Shown here piece by piece: positions 33,598 to 42,396 of a stretch of DNA of 51,708 bases; position 1 is the first letter of the stretch, and each line of letters begins with the position of its first letter. The position numbers were made by a program, and so were the translations under genes. Under the pieces are notes generated by a model. The model was not told the origin of the DNA. It saw only the letters and a program-made list of their open reading frames with translations, and made no database searches. The stretch covers positions 1 through 51,708 of the forward strand of contig CAMNSD010000030.1 in assembly GCA_946554445.1 (NCBI GenBank), written 5' to 3'. This DNA comes from an uncultured Lachnospiraceae bacterium. Its GTDB lineage: Bacteria > Bacillota > Clostridia > Lachnospirales > Lachnospiraceae.

Positions 33598-34086
33598 ATG
33601 GAACAGAGATGGAATTATCTGGTGGAAGAGTACCAGTCCATGCTGTATCGAATTGCTTTTTCTAATATGAAGAACCGGGCCGACGCCGAGGATGCGGTGC
33701 AGGAAGCCTTTCTGCGCTATATGAAGGACGAGAAACCGATTCAGAATAAGGAGCACGAGAAGGCGTGGCTCATACGAACCACCATTCACATTTGTCTGGA
33801 CATTTTAAAGAGCGGCTGGTATCAGAGGACAGTGCCATGGAACGAGTCCTTTGCATCAGCAACGCAGAATATTTATCTGCCTTACCAGGTCAAGGATGAC
33901 AGGACGCTTGAGGCAGTGCTTCGCCTGCCGGTACATTACCGGAATCCGATTTATCTTTTTTATTATGAGGACTACACGATCCATGAGATTGCTGGTGTCC
34001 TAAATGAAAAAGAGGCGACAATCAAGACGAGGCTGCGCAGGGGCAGAGAGGAAGTTAAGAAAATTCTGACGGAAGGGAGGCCGTAG
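33598..34086 (+). CDS. ECF-type RNA polymerase sigma factor
   Basis: 162 residues. Region 2: YQSMLYRIAFSNMKNRADAEDAVQEAFLRYM. Region 4: LPVHYRNPIYLFYYEDYTIHEIAGVLNEKEATIKTRLRRG. Compact group near the SigV/SigW-like ECFs. It is preceded by a matching ECF promoter. The next gene starts 3 nt after its stop but encodes no membrane segment, so it is not a standard anti-sigma. Confidence 0.92.
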   Translation: MEQRWNYLVEEYQSMLYRIAFSNMKNRADAEDAVQEAFLRYMKDEKPIQNKEHEKAWLIRTTIHICLDILKSGWYQRTVPWNESFASATQNIYLPYQVKDDRTLEAVLRLPVHYRNPIYLFYYEDYTIHEIAGVLNEKEATIKTRLRRGREEVKKILTEGRP

Positions 34087-34089
34087 AAC

Positions 34090-34569
34090 ATGGGAATACA
34101 GGAGGTAAAAAGAGGCGGTGCGGCGCCGGAGTATCCGAACACTAGGAAATCCGGGCAGGCGGAAGGTTTTCATGAGAGACTGCAGCAGAATATGAAGTAC
34201 CGCGGCCAGGAGAAAGAGGAGGTTGCAGGGACAGAAGCACAGACGGGCAAAGTGCAGGAAAAGTCCGGCCTGGGAAGGATCGGAGCCGGTCTGGGCATAC
34301 GGGTAAACTCTACGGCCTTAACGGAAGCTTTACAGACTGTGGAGGTAAAACATATGAGTTATGAGGAGAGCGACAATGTTCGGATCGCAGTGACGGAGGG
34401 CTATACGCTCAAAGGCAAGATTCAGGAGGCAGAGGCGCAGGTCTATGTGGAGGCCAAGTATGAGGACGGCAGGATGGAGGCTTATCAGGTGGACACGAAG
34501 AAGGTGTCGGAAGAAACGGAGCATGCGATCGAGCGGTTCGCGTTGGAGACGATAGGTGGGCTTTCATAA
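34090..34569 (+). CDS. Soluble protein of unknown function after ECF sigma gene
   Basis: 159 residues with no membrane segment. The first ~75 are polar and low-complexity (RKSGQAEGFHERLQQNMKYR, EEVAGTEAQTGKVQEKSG); the rest is an alpha/beta stretch (RIAVTEGYTLKGKIQEAEAQ, VYVEAKYEDGRMEAYQVDTK). No family recognised. It begins 3 nt after the sigma stop with GGGAGG inside that gene, so it is co-translated. It may modulate the sigma factor; this is only context. Confidence 0.7.
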   Translation: MGIQEVKRGGAAPEYPNTRKSGQAEGFHERLQQNMKYRGQEKEEVAGTEAQTGKVQEKSGLGRIGAGLGIRVNSTALTEALQTVEVKHMSYEESDNVRIAVTEGYTLKGKIQEAEAQVYVEAKYEDGRMEAYQVDTKKVSEETEHAIERFALETIGGLS

Positions 34570-34636
34570 TATGTTTTCGTGAGAGAAGGACTTATTTTGG
34601 CTGTAAAAGACGGAAAGAGATTAAGGGGGAACTAAG

Positions 34637-35314
34637 ATGATTGGAAATAATCCATTTAAATCATACGGCTATATTGACACAACGAATCATACGGCACAGC
34701 GGCTGAAAGAATATGCGGATATGGTAGCTTTCCGTCAAAAGGCTGGTCTGGAAGGGGATGGCTGTGATGGCAGTTTTGCCTCGAAGTTAAAGAAGGCTGA
34801 CGAATATCTGGCATCGGGAGAATCCTGCGGCGCTACGGATTCCATAGGCATCATGCTGCGGCGGATGGATGAGCCGACAGCAGGACATCCTGTGACAGAG
34901 ACTTTTTGGCATAATGGGGCCTGTGTGTCGATTACCAAGGATACGATGTATGGCAATAGCATTACCATTGGCGGCAGTTCTAACCCTGACTGGATTCATG
35001 TCAGTACTTCCGTGGGTACGGTAAATATCGATCTTAACGATATGAACAGTCTCATGAAATGTCTGGATCTGTTTTCGCCGGAGGACGTCAACGCGATCAT
35101 GCGTAAGATTACGGAGGTAAGACAGGCCAAAGAGGCCAAGACGCAGATTGACAGGATGGATGAGGAACTAGTAAAAAATGACAGGGATAAAAATGGCGGG
35201 AATAAAAACAGCGGAGCAGAAAACGATAAGTCTGTGGACGAGGCGGTGGGTGTGATCAGCGCCGAGGAACAGAAGCATATCGAGGAGAAGCGGGATAAAA
35301 AGTTTGTGGGTTGA
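34637..35314 (+). CDS. Conserved-type hypothetical protein
   Basis: 225 residues, soluble. The N-terminal part (MIGNNPFKSYGYIDTTNHTA), a central beta-rich part (CVSITKDTMYGNSITIGGSS, WIHVSTSVGTVNIDLNDMN) and a highly charged C-terminal helix (DRMDEELVKNDRDKNGGNKN). No catalytic motif or family recognised. It probably ends the second ECF operon. AGGGGG precedes the start. Confidence 0.7.
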   Translation: MIGNNPFKSYGYIDTTNHTAQRLKEYADMVAFRQKAGLEGDGCDGSFASKLKKADEYLASGESCGATDSIGIMLRRMDEPTAGHPVTETFWHNGACVSITKDTMYGNSITIGGSSNPDWIHVSTSVGTVNIDLNDMNSLMKCLDLFSPEDVNAIMRKITEVRQAKEAKTQIDRMDEELVKNDRDKNGGNKNSGAENDKSVDEAVGVISAEEQKHIEEKRDKKFVG

Positions 35315-35367
35315 TAGTTGTGTTGGGTGATGTGTGACGGCGGGGTAAAATGATATCAGGGCAGTCT

Positions 35368-36018
35368 TTACTTATATGACTTTATGGTATATGTTGCTCC
35401 CCAGTTTTTCAGTATTTTACACTGTGAAAAACCTGCTGCTTTTAACACATTTATTTCATGGCCAATCGTGAGCGGGGTATCATAATGATAAAATTCATGA
35501 TCTAAGATGCCCTGCTCAATTTTTAATTTCCGAAGGTTTTCAAAGTATTCCCGTTCCAGCGTCTCGCTTTCTGCAAAATAATCTGTGAGAATAAAATAGC
35601 CATCTGCTTTCAAGGATTTAAAAACTTTTTCATATAGAAACTGCTTCTTATCAGCTGTAAAATGGTGAAGCGATTCGACCGAAACAGCGGCATCAAACCG
35701 GTTTTCACCCAAAGGTATGTCAAAGTAAGAACCGCAGATTAAATTTAATGATTTTTCTGAAAATTTGTTTTTCAAGGCAGTTAACATCCCGTTAGACAGA
35801 TCAATTCCCGTGATGTGCGCAGAAGGATTTAGGGCAAAATAAGATTCCAACTCAAGGCCTGTTCCACAACCCAGGTCAAGTATCTCAACTGCGGTTTCCA
35901 TCGGTAACTGTGCGGCAGTAAACGGATAAAACTCGGCAGCGCCTTCAATGGCCGTAAGCATATGCTCGTCGTAACCGGCAAGTCTATTTTCAAAGAAACA
36001 ATCCATTTTTTCCAGCAT
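35368..36018 (-). CDS. Class I SAM-dependent methyltransferase
   Basis: 216 residues with motif I EILDLGCGTGLELESYF, motif II-type ITGIDLSNGM, and VSVESLHHF in the post-motif. The substrate cannot be told; the layout resembles small-molecule or UbiE-like methyltransferases. It lies on the minus strand in an AT-rich islet with the formyltransferase gene, 181 nt apart with nothing recognisable between. A GGGGGG tract lies 7 nt before the start. Codon use is more AT-biased than its flanks, suggesting transfer. Confidence 0.88.
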   Translation of the reverse strand: MLEKMDCFFENRLAGYDEHMLTAIEGAAEFYPFTAAQLPMETAVEILDLGCGTGLELESYFALNPSAHITGIDLSNGMLTALKNKFSEKSLNLICGSYFDIPLGENRFDAAVSVESLHHFTADKKQFLYEKVFKSLKADGYFILTDYFAESETLEREYFENLRKLKIEQGILDHEFYHYDTPLTIGHEINVLKAAGFSQCKILKNWGATYTIKSYK

Positions 36019-36199
36019 GGTATATTCCCCCCCTAAAAAACTAATTATGATTAGATGATTTCACTTAAGGTTTCCCTTGTATTATATCTGCCCATAGGGC
36101 ATTACAAACGCTGATAAGGACAAAATAAGTGAAACAAGATTATATAAAACATTATAACAAAATATGTGGACATTGTGAAATGCTTGGAATCATTCTTTT

Positions 36200-36883
36200 T
36201 TAATAGTCTTTTCTTTCTATTGGAGCATTTTTAACAATTTTATCAAACCGTTCCAATAATCTTGTTTCATAGAAATGTGGCATTCTTTTATGGACTGGAT
36301 AATCTTCGGGTAAAATCATTTCATGCTTCTCGTTTATTTTTTCAATTGCTTCCACCAACATACTTACTTCATTTTCATATACTCTTTGAGCCACAGAATG
36401 AAACGTATCATTAAAATAGACAGGAATGATTCTCCGTTCAATGACTTCTCCTGCATCAACATACTCTCCTAATAAATGTGTTGTTACGCCGATAGGCTTG
36501 CCTTCATAGATTGCCCACTTATAGGCATCAAGCCCTCTGCAATATGGAATATATCCGGGGTGGGCATTGATGATCGTATGTTTCCTAACAATTTTTTCAG
36601 GAATAAGGCCTGCTCCACATACAAGCAAGATTTCATCTGTTGAAATATGAAACTCATCTAGCATTCCTTCTGTATATTCGTATCCAAAATTACTGCAAAT
36701 CACCCTTGGAGCAGGCACATACTCTGACACTGTAGGTCTATGCAAATACATTGGTTCAAATTTCTTTTGATAATGAAAGGGTGACGCATAAACTCTTACC
36801 TCTTGATACCCCTTTGCTTTTAGCAGGCAAAGCACATCATAAGTCTTCCTATGTGGCACGTTATAAGAAAATACTCCTATCAT
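36200..36883 (-). CDS. Formyltransferase-fold protein (PurN/Fmt/ArnA-type)
   Basis: 227 residues. The hallmark triad of 10-formyl-tetrahydrofolate formyltransferases is present: N and H in IINAHPGYIPYCRGLDAYKW and D in LGEYVDAGEVIERR. Only the formyltransferase domain is present, with a short C-terminal extension. The acceptor may be an amino sugar or other amine rather than glycinamide ribotide. The start is placed at the ATG ending at 36883, with GGAGG 7 nt upstream; a frame extending to 36925 adds 14 residues and lacks a site. AT-rich like its neighbours. Confidence 0.85.
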   Translation of the reverse strand: MIGVFSYNVPHRKTYDVLCLLKAKGYQEVRVYASPFHYQKKFEPMYLHRPTVSEYVPAPRVICSNFGYEYTEGMLDEFHISTDEILLVCGAGLIPEKIVRKHTIINAHPGYIPYCRGLDAYKWAIYEGKPIGVTTHLLGEYVDAGEVIERRIIPVYFNDTFHSVAQRVYENEVSMLVEAIEKINEKHEMILPEDYPVHKRMPHFYETRLLERFDKIVKNAPIERKDY

Positions 36884-36930
36884 ACAAACTCCTCCTGAAT
36901 AAAATATTCTTTTTAGGTCAGACATTGATT

Positions 36931-37008
36931 TTGTGCCTGATAGCTATATTTTACCAAATTATGTGGCTGAATGATAGTTTAAATTTGTGGCTGATAGCTA
37001 TACTTTAA
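36931..37008. repeat. Three direct repeats upstream of XRE gene (probable operators)
   Basis: TTGTGCCTGATAGCTATATT at 36931, ATGTGGCTGAATGATAGTTT at 36961 and TTGTGGCTGATAGCTATACT at 36985: copies of a ~22-nt unit 24-30 nt apart. They lie between the divergent formyltransferase and XRE genes and could control both. Confidence 0.8.
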
Positions 37009-37042
37009 CTTTAAGATAATATTTATCTCTGGGAGAAAATTC

Positions 37043-37381
37043 ATGAATCAAATTGAATTAGGGCATAGAATCAAACAATGTCGAAAGATGCATAAGCTTA
37101 CACAGGAGCAGCTAGCAGAACAGACAAATGTATCTTCACATTATATTTATGAGATAGAAAAGGGATTAAAAACGATGTCACTTTCTACATTAATTGATAT
37201 TTCATCCGTATTAAATGTATCAATAGACTACCTGCTTTTCGGCAACAATAACAGTACCTCCGTTTGTTCTTCTAAAGAACAGCCTTACGATAGATTAAGC
37301 CTGATTCTACAAAATCTGTCACCGCAGCAACGTGATGATCTTGCAGAAATTATGTCGGTGCTGCTTCCGTATTTAAAATAA
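37043..37381 (+). CDS. XRE-family regulator
   Basis: 112 residues: HTH of the Cro/SinR type (LGHRIKQCRKMHKLTQEQLA, NVSSHYIYEIEKGLKTMSLS, LIDISSVLNVSIDYLLFG) and a C-terminal ~40-residue helical tail (LSPQQRDDLAEIMSVLLPYL) that may dimerise. It is divergent from the formyltransferase gene, with three direct repeats between them, so it is the likely controller of the islet. GGGAG at 37031-37035 precedes the start. Confidence 0.9.
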   Translation: MNQIELGHRIKQCRKMHKLTQEQLAEQTNVSSHYIYEIEKGLKTMSLSTLIDISSVLNVSIDYLLFGNNNSTSVCSSKEQPYDRLSLILQNLSPQQRDDLAEIMSVLLPYLK

Positions 37382-37431
37382 TGATTATATTTTTGCAACG
37401 TATTAGAATTTTTGGAACAAGCTATATTTAA

Positions 37432-37500
37432 GTGACAGTATATCAAAATTGTGGTATACTATATTCATTCATAAGTTTATGAGGAGCGGTATACCACAAT
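37432..37500 (+). promoter_or_regulatory. Promoter and perfect 12-bp inverted repeat at acyltransferase start
   Basis: GTGACA (37432-37437), a 17-nt spacer and TATACT (37455-37460). ATTGTGGTATAC (37448-37459) and GTATACCACAAT (37489-37500) are exact reverse complements: the left arm overlaps the -10 box and the right arm includes the first bases of the start codon. This could be an operator pair, or an mRNA stem if transcription starts further upstream. Confidence 0.75.
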
Positions 37501-38560
37501 GAAAAAAGAACGTGTGCTTTATCTTGATCTGATCCGTATTGTCGGCTTTTTTATGATCACTTCTTACCATTTTTCGGTGGCGGTCAGGACGCTTGGCATT
37601 GAGGCAGCTTATATTGATATTTACCAGGGAATCATCCATATCGTGTGGGCGCCGATCGCGGTCTCCTGTTTCTTTATGGTCTCCGGTGCGGCATTGATCT
37701 ACCGCTATGAGGAGAAACTGACGTTAAAAGAATATTATAAAAAAAGATTTCTAGGGATATTTCCTCTGTTCTGGCTGGCATATCTGTTTGCTTTTCTGGA
37801 TTTTTTCTATCGCTCCAAATCCATGCCCAGCGCGCCGAAGGTAAATTTCCTTCTGACGGTGATTGGAATGGATGGCTATCTCTATGAGTATGTGGATAAT
37901 TTCTATATGATTGGCGAGTGGTTCCTGGGTGTCATCATTATGCTATACATTTTGTTTCCGCTTTACAGACTTATCATGTGCAAGTGCAAATATATTCTGC
38001 CTGTGGTATTTCTGGGAGCCAGTATCTGGCTTTTGTACAACAATCCCTTTACTATGGTGATTGAGAAGAATCTGATTGTGTGCAGCATGTATTTTGTATT
38101 GGGGATGCTGTTTGAGATGATCAGGAAGAGCCCGCACCAGAAGGCGGTGGTGATTGGCAGGCGGATTCTGGCGGTGGTGGGCGTTGGACTCTATATCATG
38201 GTATATCTGGTGGAGCAGTCCGGGTACTATTTCAATGCCTATCATGTGGTGTTTATGCTGGCGGTTTCGCTTTACATGATCATCATGGAGGTGTCAACCT
38301 GGATCAAGTCCGGAAGGGTGCAGAATCTGATTGCCACGATCGGGCGTCATTCCTTTGCTTATTATCTGCTGCATCATGTGTTCCTGTACCGGTATCTGCC
38401 GAACTTTTCAGGGACAGTCATGAGCGGTTCCAATACATTGCTTTTGTTCTTAAGTTCTGTGGGGTATATTTACCTGTTGGCAGTGGGATTGGATAAAATA
38501 TATGCGTATCTTGCCGGGGCGCTTGGCAGGTGGCGGGCGCAGAAGCCGGTAAAGGAATAA
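37499..38560 (+). CDS. Acyltransferase family 3 membrane protein
   Basis: 353 residues with about ten membrane segments. The family hallmark is at the N-terminus: YLDLIRIVGFFMITSYHFS with the conserved R and H. The region FFMVSGAALIYRY matches the usual F-x-SG-x-L segment. Such proteins O-acetylate or succinylate surface glycans, peptidoglycan or glycolipids; the substrate is unknown. The ribosome site GAGGAG (37481-37486) lies in the loop of the inverted repeat described for this promoter. Confidence 0.9.
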   Translation: MKKERVLYLDLIRIVGFFMITSYHFSVAVRTLGIEAAYIDIYQGIIHIVWAPIAVSCFFMVSGAALIYRYEEKLTLKEYYKKRFLGIFPLFWLAYLFAFLDFFYRSKSMPSAPKVNFLLTVIGMDGYLYEYVDNFYMIGEWFLGVIIMLYILFPLYRLIMCKCKYILPVVFLGASIWLLYNNPFTMVIEKNLIVCSMYFVLGMLFEMIRKSPHQKAVVIGRRILAVVGVGLYIMVYLVEQSGYYFNAYHVVFMLAVSLYMIIMEVSTWIKSGRVQNLIATIGRHSFAYYLLHHVFLYRYLPNFSGTVMSGSNTLLLFLSSVGYIYLLAVGLDKIYAYLAGALGRWRAQKPVKE

Positions 38561-38600
38561 AGGAAAGCTATTAATCATACAAAAGAAAAGGGGGAGTATT

Positions 38601-40151
38601 ATGGGGATTTTAGCAGGATTGATCTGGAAACTAGTGTTGTTGTTGCTTATCGTGCTGGTGATCGTGGTGGTGGCCACGGGGTACAAAAAGGCGCCGCCGG
38701 ATACGGCCTTTATCATTTCTGGTCTGCGTAAAAAGGTGATTATCGGAAAGGCCAGTGTGAAGATTCCGTTCTTTGAGCGGCTGGATAAGCTGAGCCTGAA
38801 ACTGATTGCCATAGATGTGAAGACATCCAATGCGGTGCCTACGGCGGATTATATCAATATCCAGGTGGACGCGGCGGTGAATGTGAAGATAAGCGCTGAG
38901 CCGGAGAAACTGGCCAGGGCGGCACAGAACTTCTTAAATCAGAATACGCCCTATATAGCGGGGATTGCCAGGGAAGTGTTGGAAGGTAATATGCGTGAGA
39001 TTGTGGGCCGTATGCGCCTGGAAGAGATGGTCAGTGACAGACAGAAATTCGCGGAATTGGTGAAGGAAAATGCGGAGCCCGATCTGGCAGCTATGGGATT
39101 GGATATCGTCAGCTTTAATGTGCAAAACTTTGCGGATGGCAACGGTGTCATCGATGATTTAGGAATTGACAATATTTCCCAGATTAAGAAGAAGGCGGCA
39201 ATTGCCAAGGCCGAGGCCGACAAGGAAATCGCAGTGGCCAAGGCGGAGGCTGATAAACAGGCCAATGATGCCCGCGTCAATGCGGCGAGAGAGATTGCCA
39301 AGAAGAACAACGAACTTGCCTTACAGCAGGCAGAACTGAAGAAGGTAGAGGATACTAAGCGCGCCGAGGCGGACGCAGCCTATAGTATCCAGGAGCAGGA
39401 ACAGAGAAAGACCATTGAGATTGCCACGGCGGAGGCAAGTATCGCCAAGCAGGAGAAGGAAGTCGTCTTAAAACAGCGTGAGGCAGAAGTGCGTGAGAAG
39501 GCACTTGATGCGGAAGTTAAGAAAAAAGCGGAAGCAGATAAGTTTGCCAGACAGCAGCAGTCCGAAGCGGAATTATATGAGCGACAGAAGAAGGCAGAGG
39601 CGGAAAAGTTTGAGCGTGAGAAAGAGGCAGATGCCTTGAAGGCGACCGCGGAAGCCCAGAAGTTTGCTAAAGAGCAGGAAGCGGTGGGTATCCGAATGGT
39701 TGGCGAGGCGGAGGCAGAAGCCAGCCGTGCCAAGGGTGTGGCAGAAGCGGAAGCCATCCGCGCCAAAGGTCTTGCGGAGGCGGAGGCTATGGAGAAGAAG
39801 GCTGAGGCTTACCAGAAGTACAACAATGCCGCAATGGCGGAAATGCTCATAGACGTACTGCCTGAGATTGCCGCCAAGATTTCCGAACCTCTCAGCCAGA
39901 TTGATAAGATTACCATCATCGGTGGCTCCGAGGGTGTGGGCGATATGGCGGGTAATGTGCCGGCAGTTATGGCGAAGCTGTTTGAGTCCATGAAAGAGAC
40001 AGTAGGCATAGACCTGGCGGATATCATGAAGGCAGGCACCTTTGATGCAAAGGTTACCCGCAATGTGAATATCAGCGGTTTGGAGCAGGCTTCCGATGAG
40101 GTGAAGGGCAAAGTGGCCGCGGCAGTGACAGGAGATATGATCAAGGAATAA
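38601..40151 (+). CDS. Flotillin-like SPFH-domain membrane scaffold
   Basis: 516 residues. An N-terminal membrane anchor (about 3-25: LAGLIWKLVLLLLIVLVIVV), an SPFH/PHB domain (about 30-210: GLRKKVIIGKASVKIPFFER, VKISAEPEKLARAAQNFL), then a long Ala/Glu/Lys coiled coil (about 215-405, repeating AEADK and AEAE units) and a C-terminal oligomerisation part. It is the FloA/FloT/YqiK type that organises membrane microdomains. No NfeD gene is adjacent. GGGGGAG precedes ATG 38601. Confidence 0.94.
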   Translation: MGILAGLIWKLVLLLLIVLVIVVVATGYKKAPPDTAFIISGLRKKVIIGKASVKIPFFERLDKLSLKLIAIDVKTSNAVPTADYINIQVDAAVNVKISAEPEKLARAAQNFLNQNTPYIAGIAREVLEGNMREIVGRMRLEEMVSDRQKFAELVKENAEPDLAAMGLDIVSFNVQNFADGNGVIDDLGIDNISQIKKKAAIAKAEADKEIAVAKAEADKQANDARVNAAREIAKKNNELALQQAELKKVEDTKRAEADAAYSIQEQEQRKTIEIATAEASIAKQEKEVVLKQREAEVREKALDAEVKKKAEADKFARQQQSEAELYERQKKAEAEKFEREKEADALKATAEAQKFAKEQEAVGIRMVGEAEAEASRAKGVAEAEAIRAKGLAEAEAMEKKAEAYQKYNNAAMAEMLIDVLPEIAAKISEPLSQIDKITIIGGSEGVGDMAGNVPAVMAKLFESMKETVGIDLADIMKAGTFDAKVTRNVNISGLEQASDEVKGKVAAAVTGDMIKE

Positions 40152-40153
40152 AA

Positions 40154-40242
40154 GACTGTAATGGAGTAAAGGATTGTAATGAAATAAGGAATTGTAGTGA
40201 AATAAGGAATGCAATGAAATAACAGATTGTAAAAGAATAGAA
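40154..40242. repeat. Degenerate ~18-bp tandem repeats after flotillin gene
   Basis: About five imperfect copies of GATTGTAATGAAATAAG-like units (40154, 40172, 40189, 40207, 40225). Non-coding, adenine-rich. Probably replication-slippage products; no terminator is visible. Confidence 0.75.
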
Positions 40243-40346
40243 ATAAGAGTAAAATGTAGGGGATGACATAGCTATATGACAGTTGTGTCATCTCTGTTTT
40301 GTATATGAAGAGAGAGTTTGGAAGTAGATTTGCGAGGAGAATGAGG

Positions 40347-41183
40347 ATGCAGAAAAAGGTTGCGATTGTTAATGATATTGCAGGATACGGGCGGTGTGCC
40401 ATGACGGTGATTCTTCCGATTCTTTCCTATATGGGGGTGCAGGGCTGTCCGCTTCCAACGTCGATCTTTTCCAACAACACAGCGTTTCCGAGTTTCTTTA
40501 TGGATGATTATACGGATCGGATGGAAGCCTATATTGAGAACTGGGGAAAGATTGGACTGAAATTTGACGGCATTGCTACAGGCTATTTGGGTTCTTTACG
40601 CCAGATTGATATTGTCAAGCAGTTTATTCGTGATTTTTCCAGGGAGGACACACTGGTGATCGTGGATCCCGTGATGGGGGATCACGGAAGACTGTACTCT
40701 GCCTATACGGTAGAGTTGTGTAAGGAACTGGTAAAACTGGTGGCATTAGCGGATATCATTACGCCGAACCTGACGGAGGCATGTTACCTGACGGATATGC
40801 CTTATAAAGAGCAGGGATGGAAGCGGAAAGAACTATATGCCATGGCGGAAAACCTCGCATCCATGGGGCCAGCACGGGTAGTCATCACAGGGATTCCCCA
40901 GGGGGAGTTTATTGCTAATTTTGTGTATGTAAAAGAACCGGATGCAGAGGTGCGTTCCGGCTTTATCCGTATTCACAAGGCGGGGGCAGAGCGCTGTGGT
41001 ACAGGGGATGTGTTTGCATCTATCATCGCGGCAGACGCGGTCAAGGGCGTGCCTTTTGACCGGTCAGTGCGAAAGGCATCCGGATTTGTGAAGAAATGCA
41101 TTACGGCCTCCCTAGAACTCAAAACGCCGCCCAATGACGGCGTCCCGTTTGAGGAAATCTTATACCAGCTAAAACGAAACTGA
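40347..41183 (+). CDS. Pyridoxamine/pyridoxal kinase-like (PfkB/ThiD-fold)
   Basis: 278 residues of the ribokinase-like fold used by PdxK/PdxY: VAIVNDIAGYGRCAMTVILP at the start, VIVDPVMGDHGRLYSAYT, ITPNLTEACYLTD, and the anion-hole motif GTGDVFASIIAADAV with the catalytic Asp. It phosphorylates vitamin B6 vitamers with ATP; residues favour the pyridoxamine-kinase branch over HMP kinase. ATG 40347 has AGGAG 7 nt upstream; the frame is open from 40299 without a site. A hairpin (41184-41203) follows but has no T-tract. Confidence 0.88.
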   Translation: MQKKVAIVNDIAGYGRCAMTVILPILSYMGVQGCPLPTSIFSNNTAFPSFFMDDYTDRMEAYIENWGKIGLKFDGIATGYLGSLRQIDIVKQFIRDFSREDTLVIVDPVMGDHGRLYSAYTVELCKELVKLVALADIITPNLTEACYLTDMPYKEQGWKRKELYAMAENLASMGPARVVITGIPQGEFIANFVYVKEPDAEVRSGFIRIHKAGAERCGTGDVFASIIAADAVKGVPFDRSVRKASGFVKKCITASLELKTPPNDGVPFEEILYQLKRN

Positions 41184-41242
41184 CGCAGACTGTTTGGTCT
41201 GCGCCTATGGTATCATATTCATAAAAGCAAAAAACTACGCAA

Positions 41243-42073
41243 CTATGATATCTTGTATTCCAACTCAAAAGGATAACCGTCTTTCTTGTTCTTTTCCGAG
41301 AGGGTATCCGTCTCAATGATGCAAAAATCATCACTCTTTAGGACTTCTTTCATTTCTTCCCGCACTGTATTAAAGTCTGACACATGGGTAGAGATTCTGC
41401 GGCAGGCAAAATCACCCTCTTCAATGGTACGGACAGTCCGTTCGGAATCATCAGGCAGTTTAGGTGCATCGCCGGTTATCGTAAGGAACATATGACGCTG
41501 ATATATGCCCTTCCGGTATTCATGCAGCACGCCGGACGGATAGGCCACAGCGGTCCCTAGCTGCTGCGCGGTGACAAAAAGCTTCAGGATATACTGCCCA
41601 TAATACTTTGGGATATCCATGTCTTCCAAAGGAACTGTCAGCATCTTGCGTTTTACGATTTCATTGTGATAGAAACCATCTGGCAGAAGGATACCGCTCT
41701 TGCTCTCCGGAATCTTAGCTAGTCCGGTTACGGGACTTGCCATGTTCTGCAGGGTTTCCTGTAAAGTTCCCAGACAATTGTGGATTTCCAGAATCTTTTG
41801 TTCTGCCAGTATCTTGCCGTCATAGAGGAGTTTCTGCAAATTAATGGAATTATTTTCTACATAATTATTCAGGTCCTTCAGAGGGATTCCCAGCTTGATA
41901 CAGACAGTGATCGCATCCAAGAGATAAAGTTGTTCCATCGTATAGTAGCGATAGTTGGTTTCTGTGTTGATAAATGCTGGTTTCAAAATACCAATCTGGT
42001 CGTAGTAGCGCAGGGATTTGATGCTTACATTCTTTAATTTTGAGACTTTACCGATAGACATATATTGACTCAT
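41243..42073 (-). CDS. MerR-family regulator with effector-binding domain
   Basis: 276 residues. N-terminal MerR winged helix (MSIGKVSKLKNVSIKSLRYY, DQIGILKPAFINTETNYRYY), a linker helix, then a C-terminal GyrI-like/BmrR-type ligand domain (YGQYILKLFVTAQQLG, YPSGVLHEYRKGIY, EEGDFACRRISTH). BmrR relatives sense drugs or lipophilic cations and activate efflux genes; no target is adjacent. The start ends at 42073, with AGGA upstream; the longer frame to 42127 has no site. Confidence 0.9.
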   Translation of the reverse strand: MSQYMSIGKVSKLKNVSIKSLRYYDQIGILKPAFINTETNYRYYTMEQLYLLDAITVCIKLGIPLKDLNNYVENNSINLQKLLYDGKILAEQKILEIHNCLGTLQETLQNMASPVTGLAKIPESKSGILLPDGFYHNEIVKRKMLTVPLEDMDIPKYYGQYILKLFVTAQQLGTAVAYPSGVLHEYRKGIYQRHMFLTITGDAPKLPDDSERTVRTIEEGDFACRRISTHVSDFNTVREEMKEVLKSDDFCIIETDTLSEKNKKDGYPFELEYKIS

Positions 42074-42396
42074 TGCTATAATCCTAATACCGTACAGGCA
42101 CTCCATTAATTCATATTCTGATGCCAAACTATACCCGAAGGGCAGAGTTGACTAAGTCATATTTTGTCACAACTTCCTCCCAAAAACAACCCCTTTTTGA
42201 AAACTAGTGGTAAGGAAAATTTGACATACAATATCATGTATTCTGCGGAACAGATTACTTTTAGTTTTTATAGAACTACAACGCAGATGATATAATTGAT
42301 AAAACATATCTGGGAGACGAAATTCTGATATCATGTCTGTGACACATCGTAGAACTTGAATCCCTTATATGAAAATAGAATAAGGGAGGAAAGCTG

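Noticed and set aside
41184..41203. Hairpin after the pyridoxal-kinase-like gene as a terminator
   Set aside because: A good stem (CGCAGAC/GTCTGCG) but no T-run on either strand.
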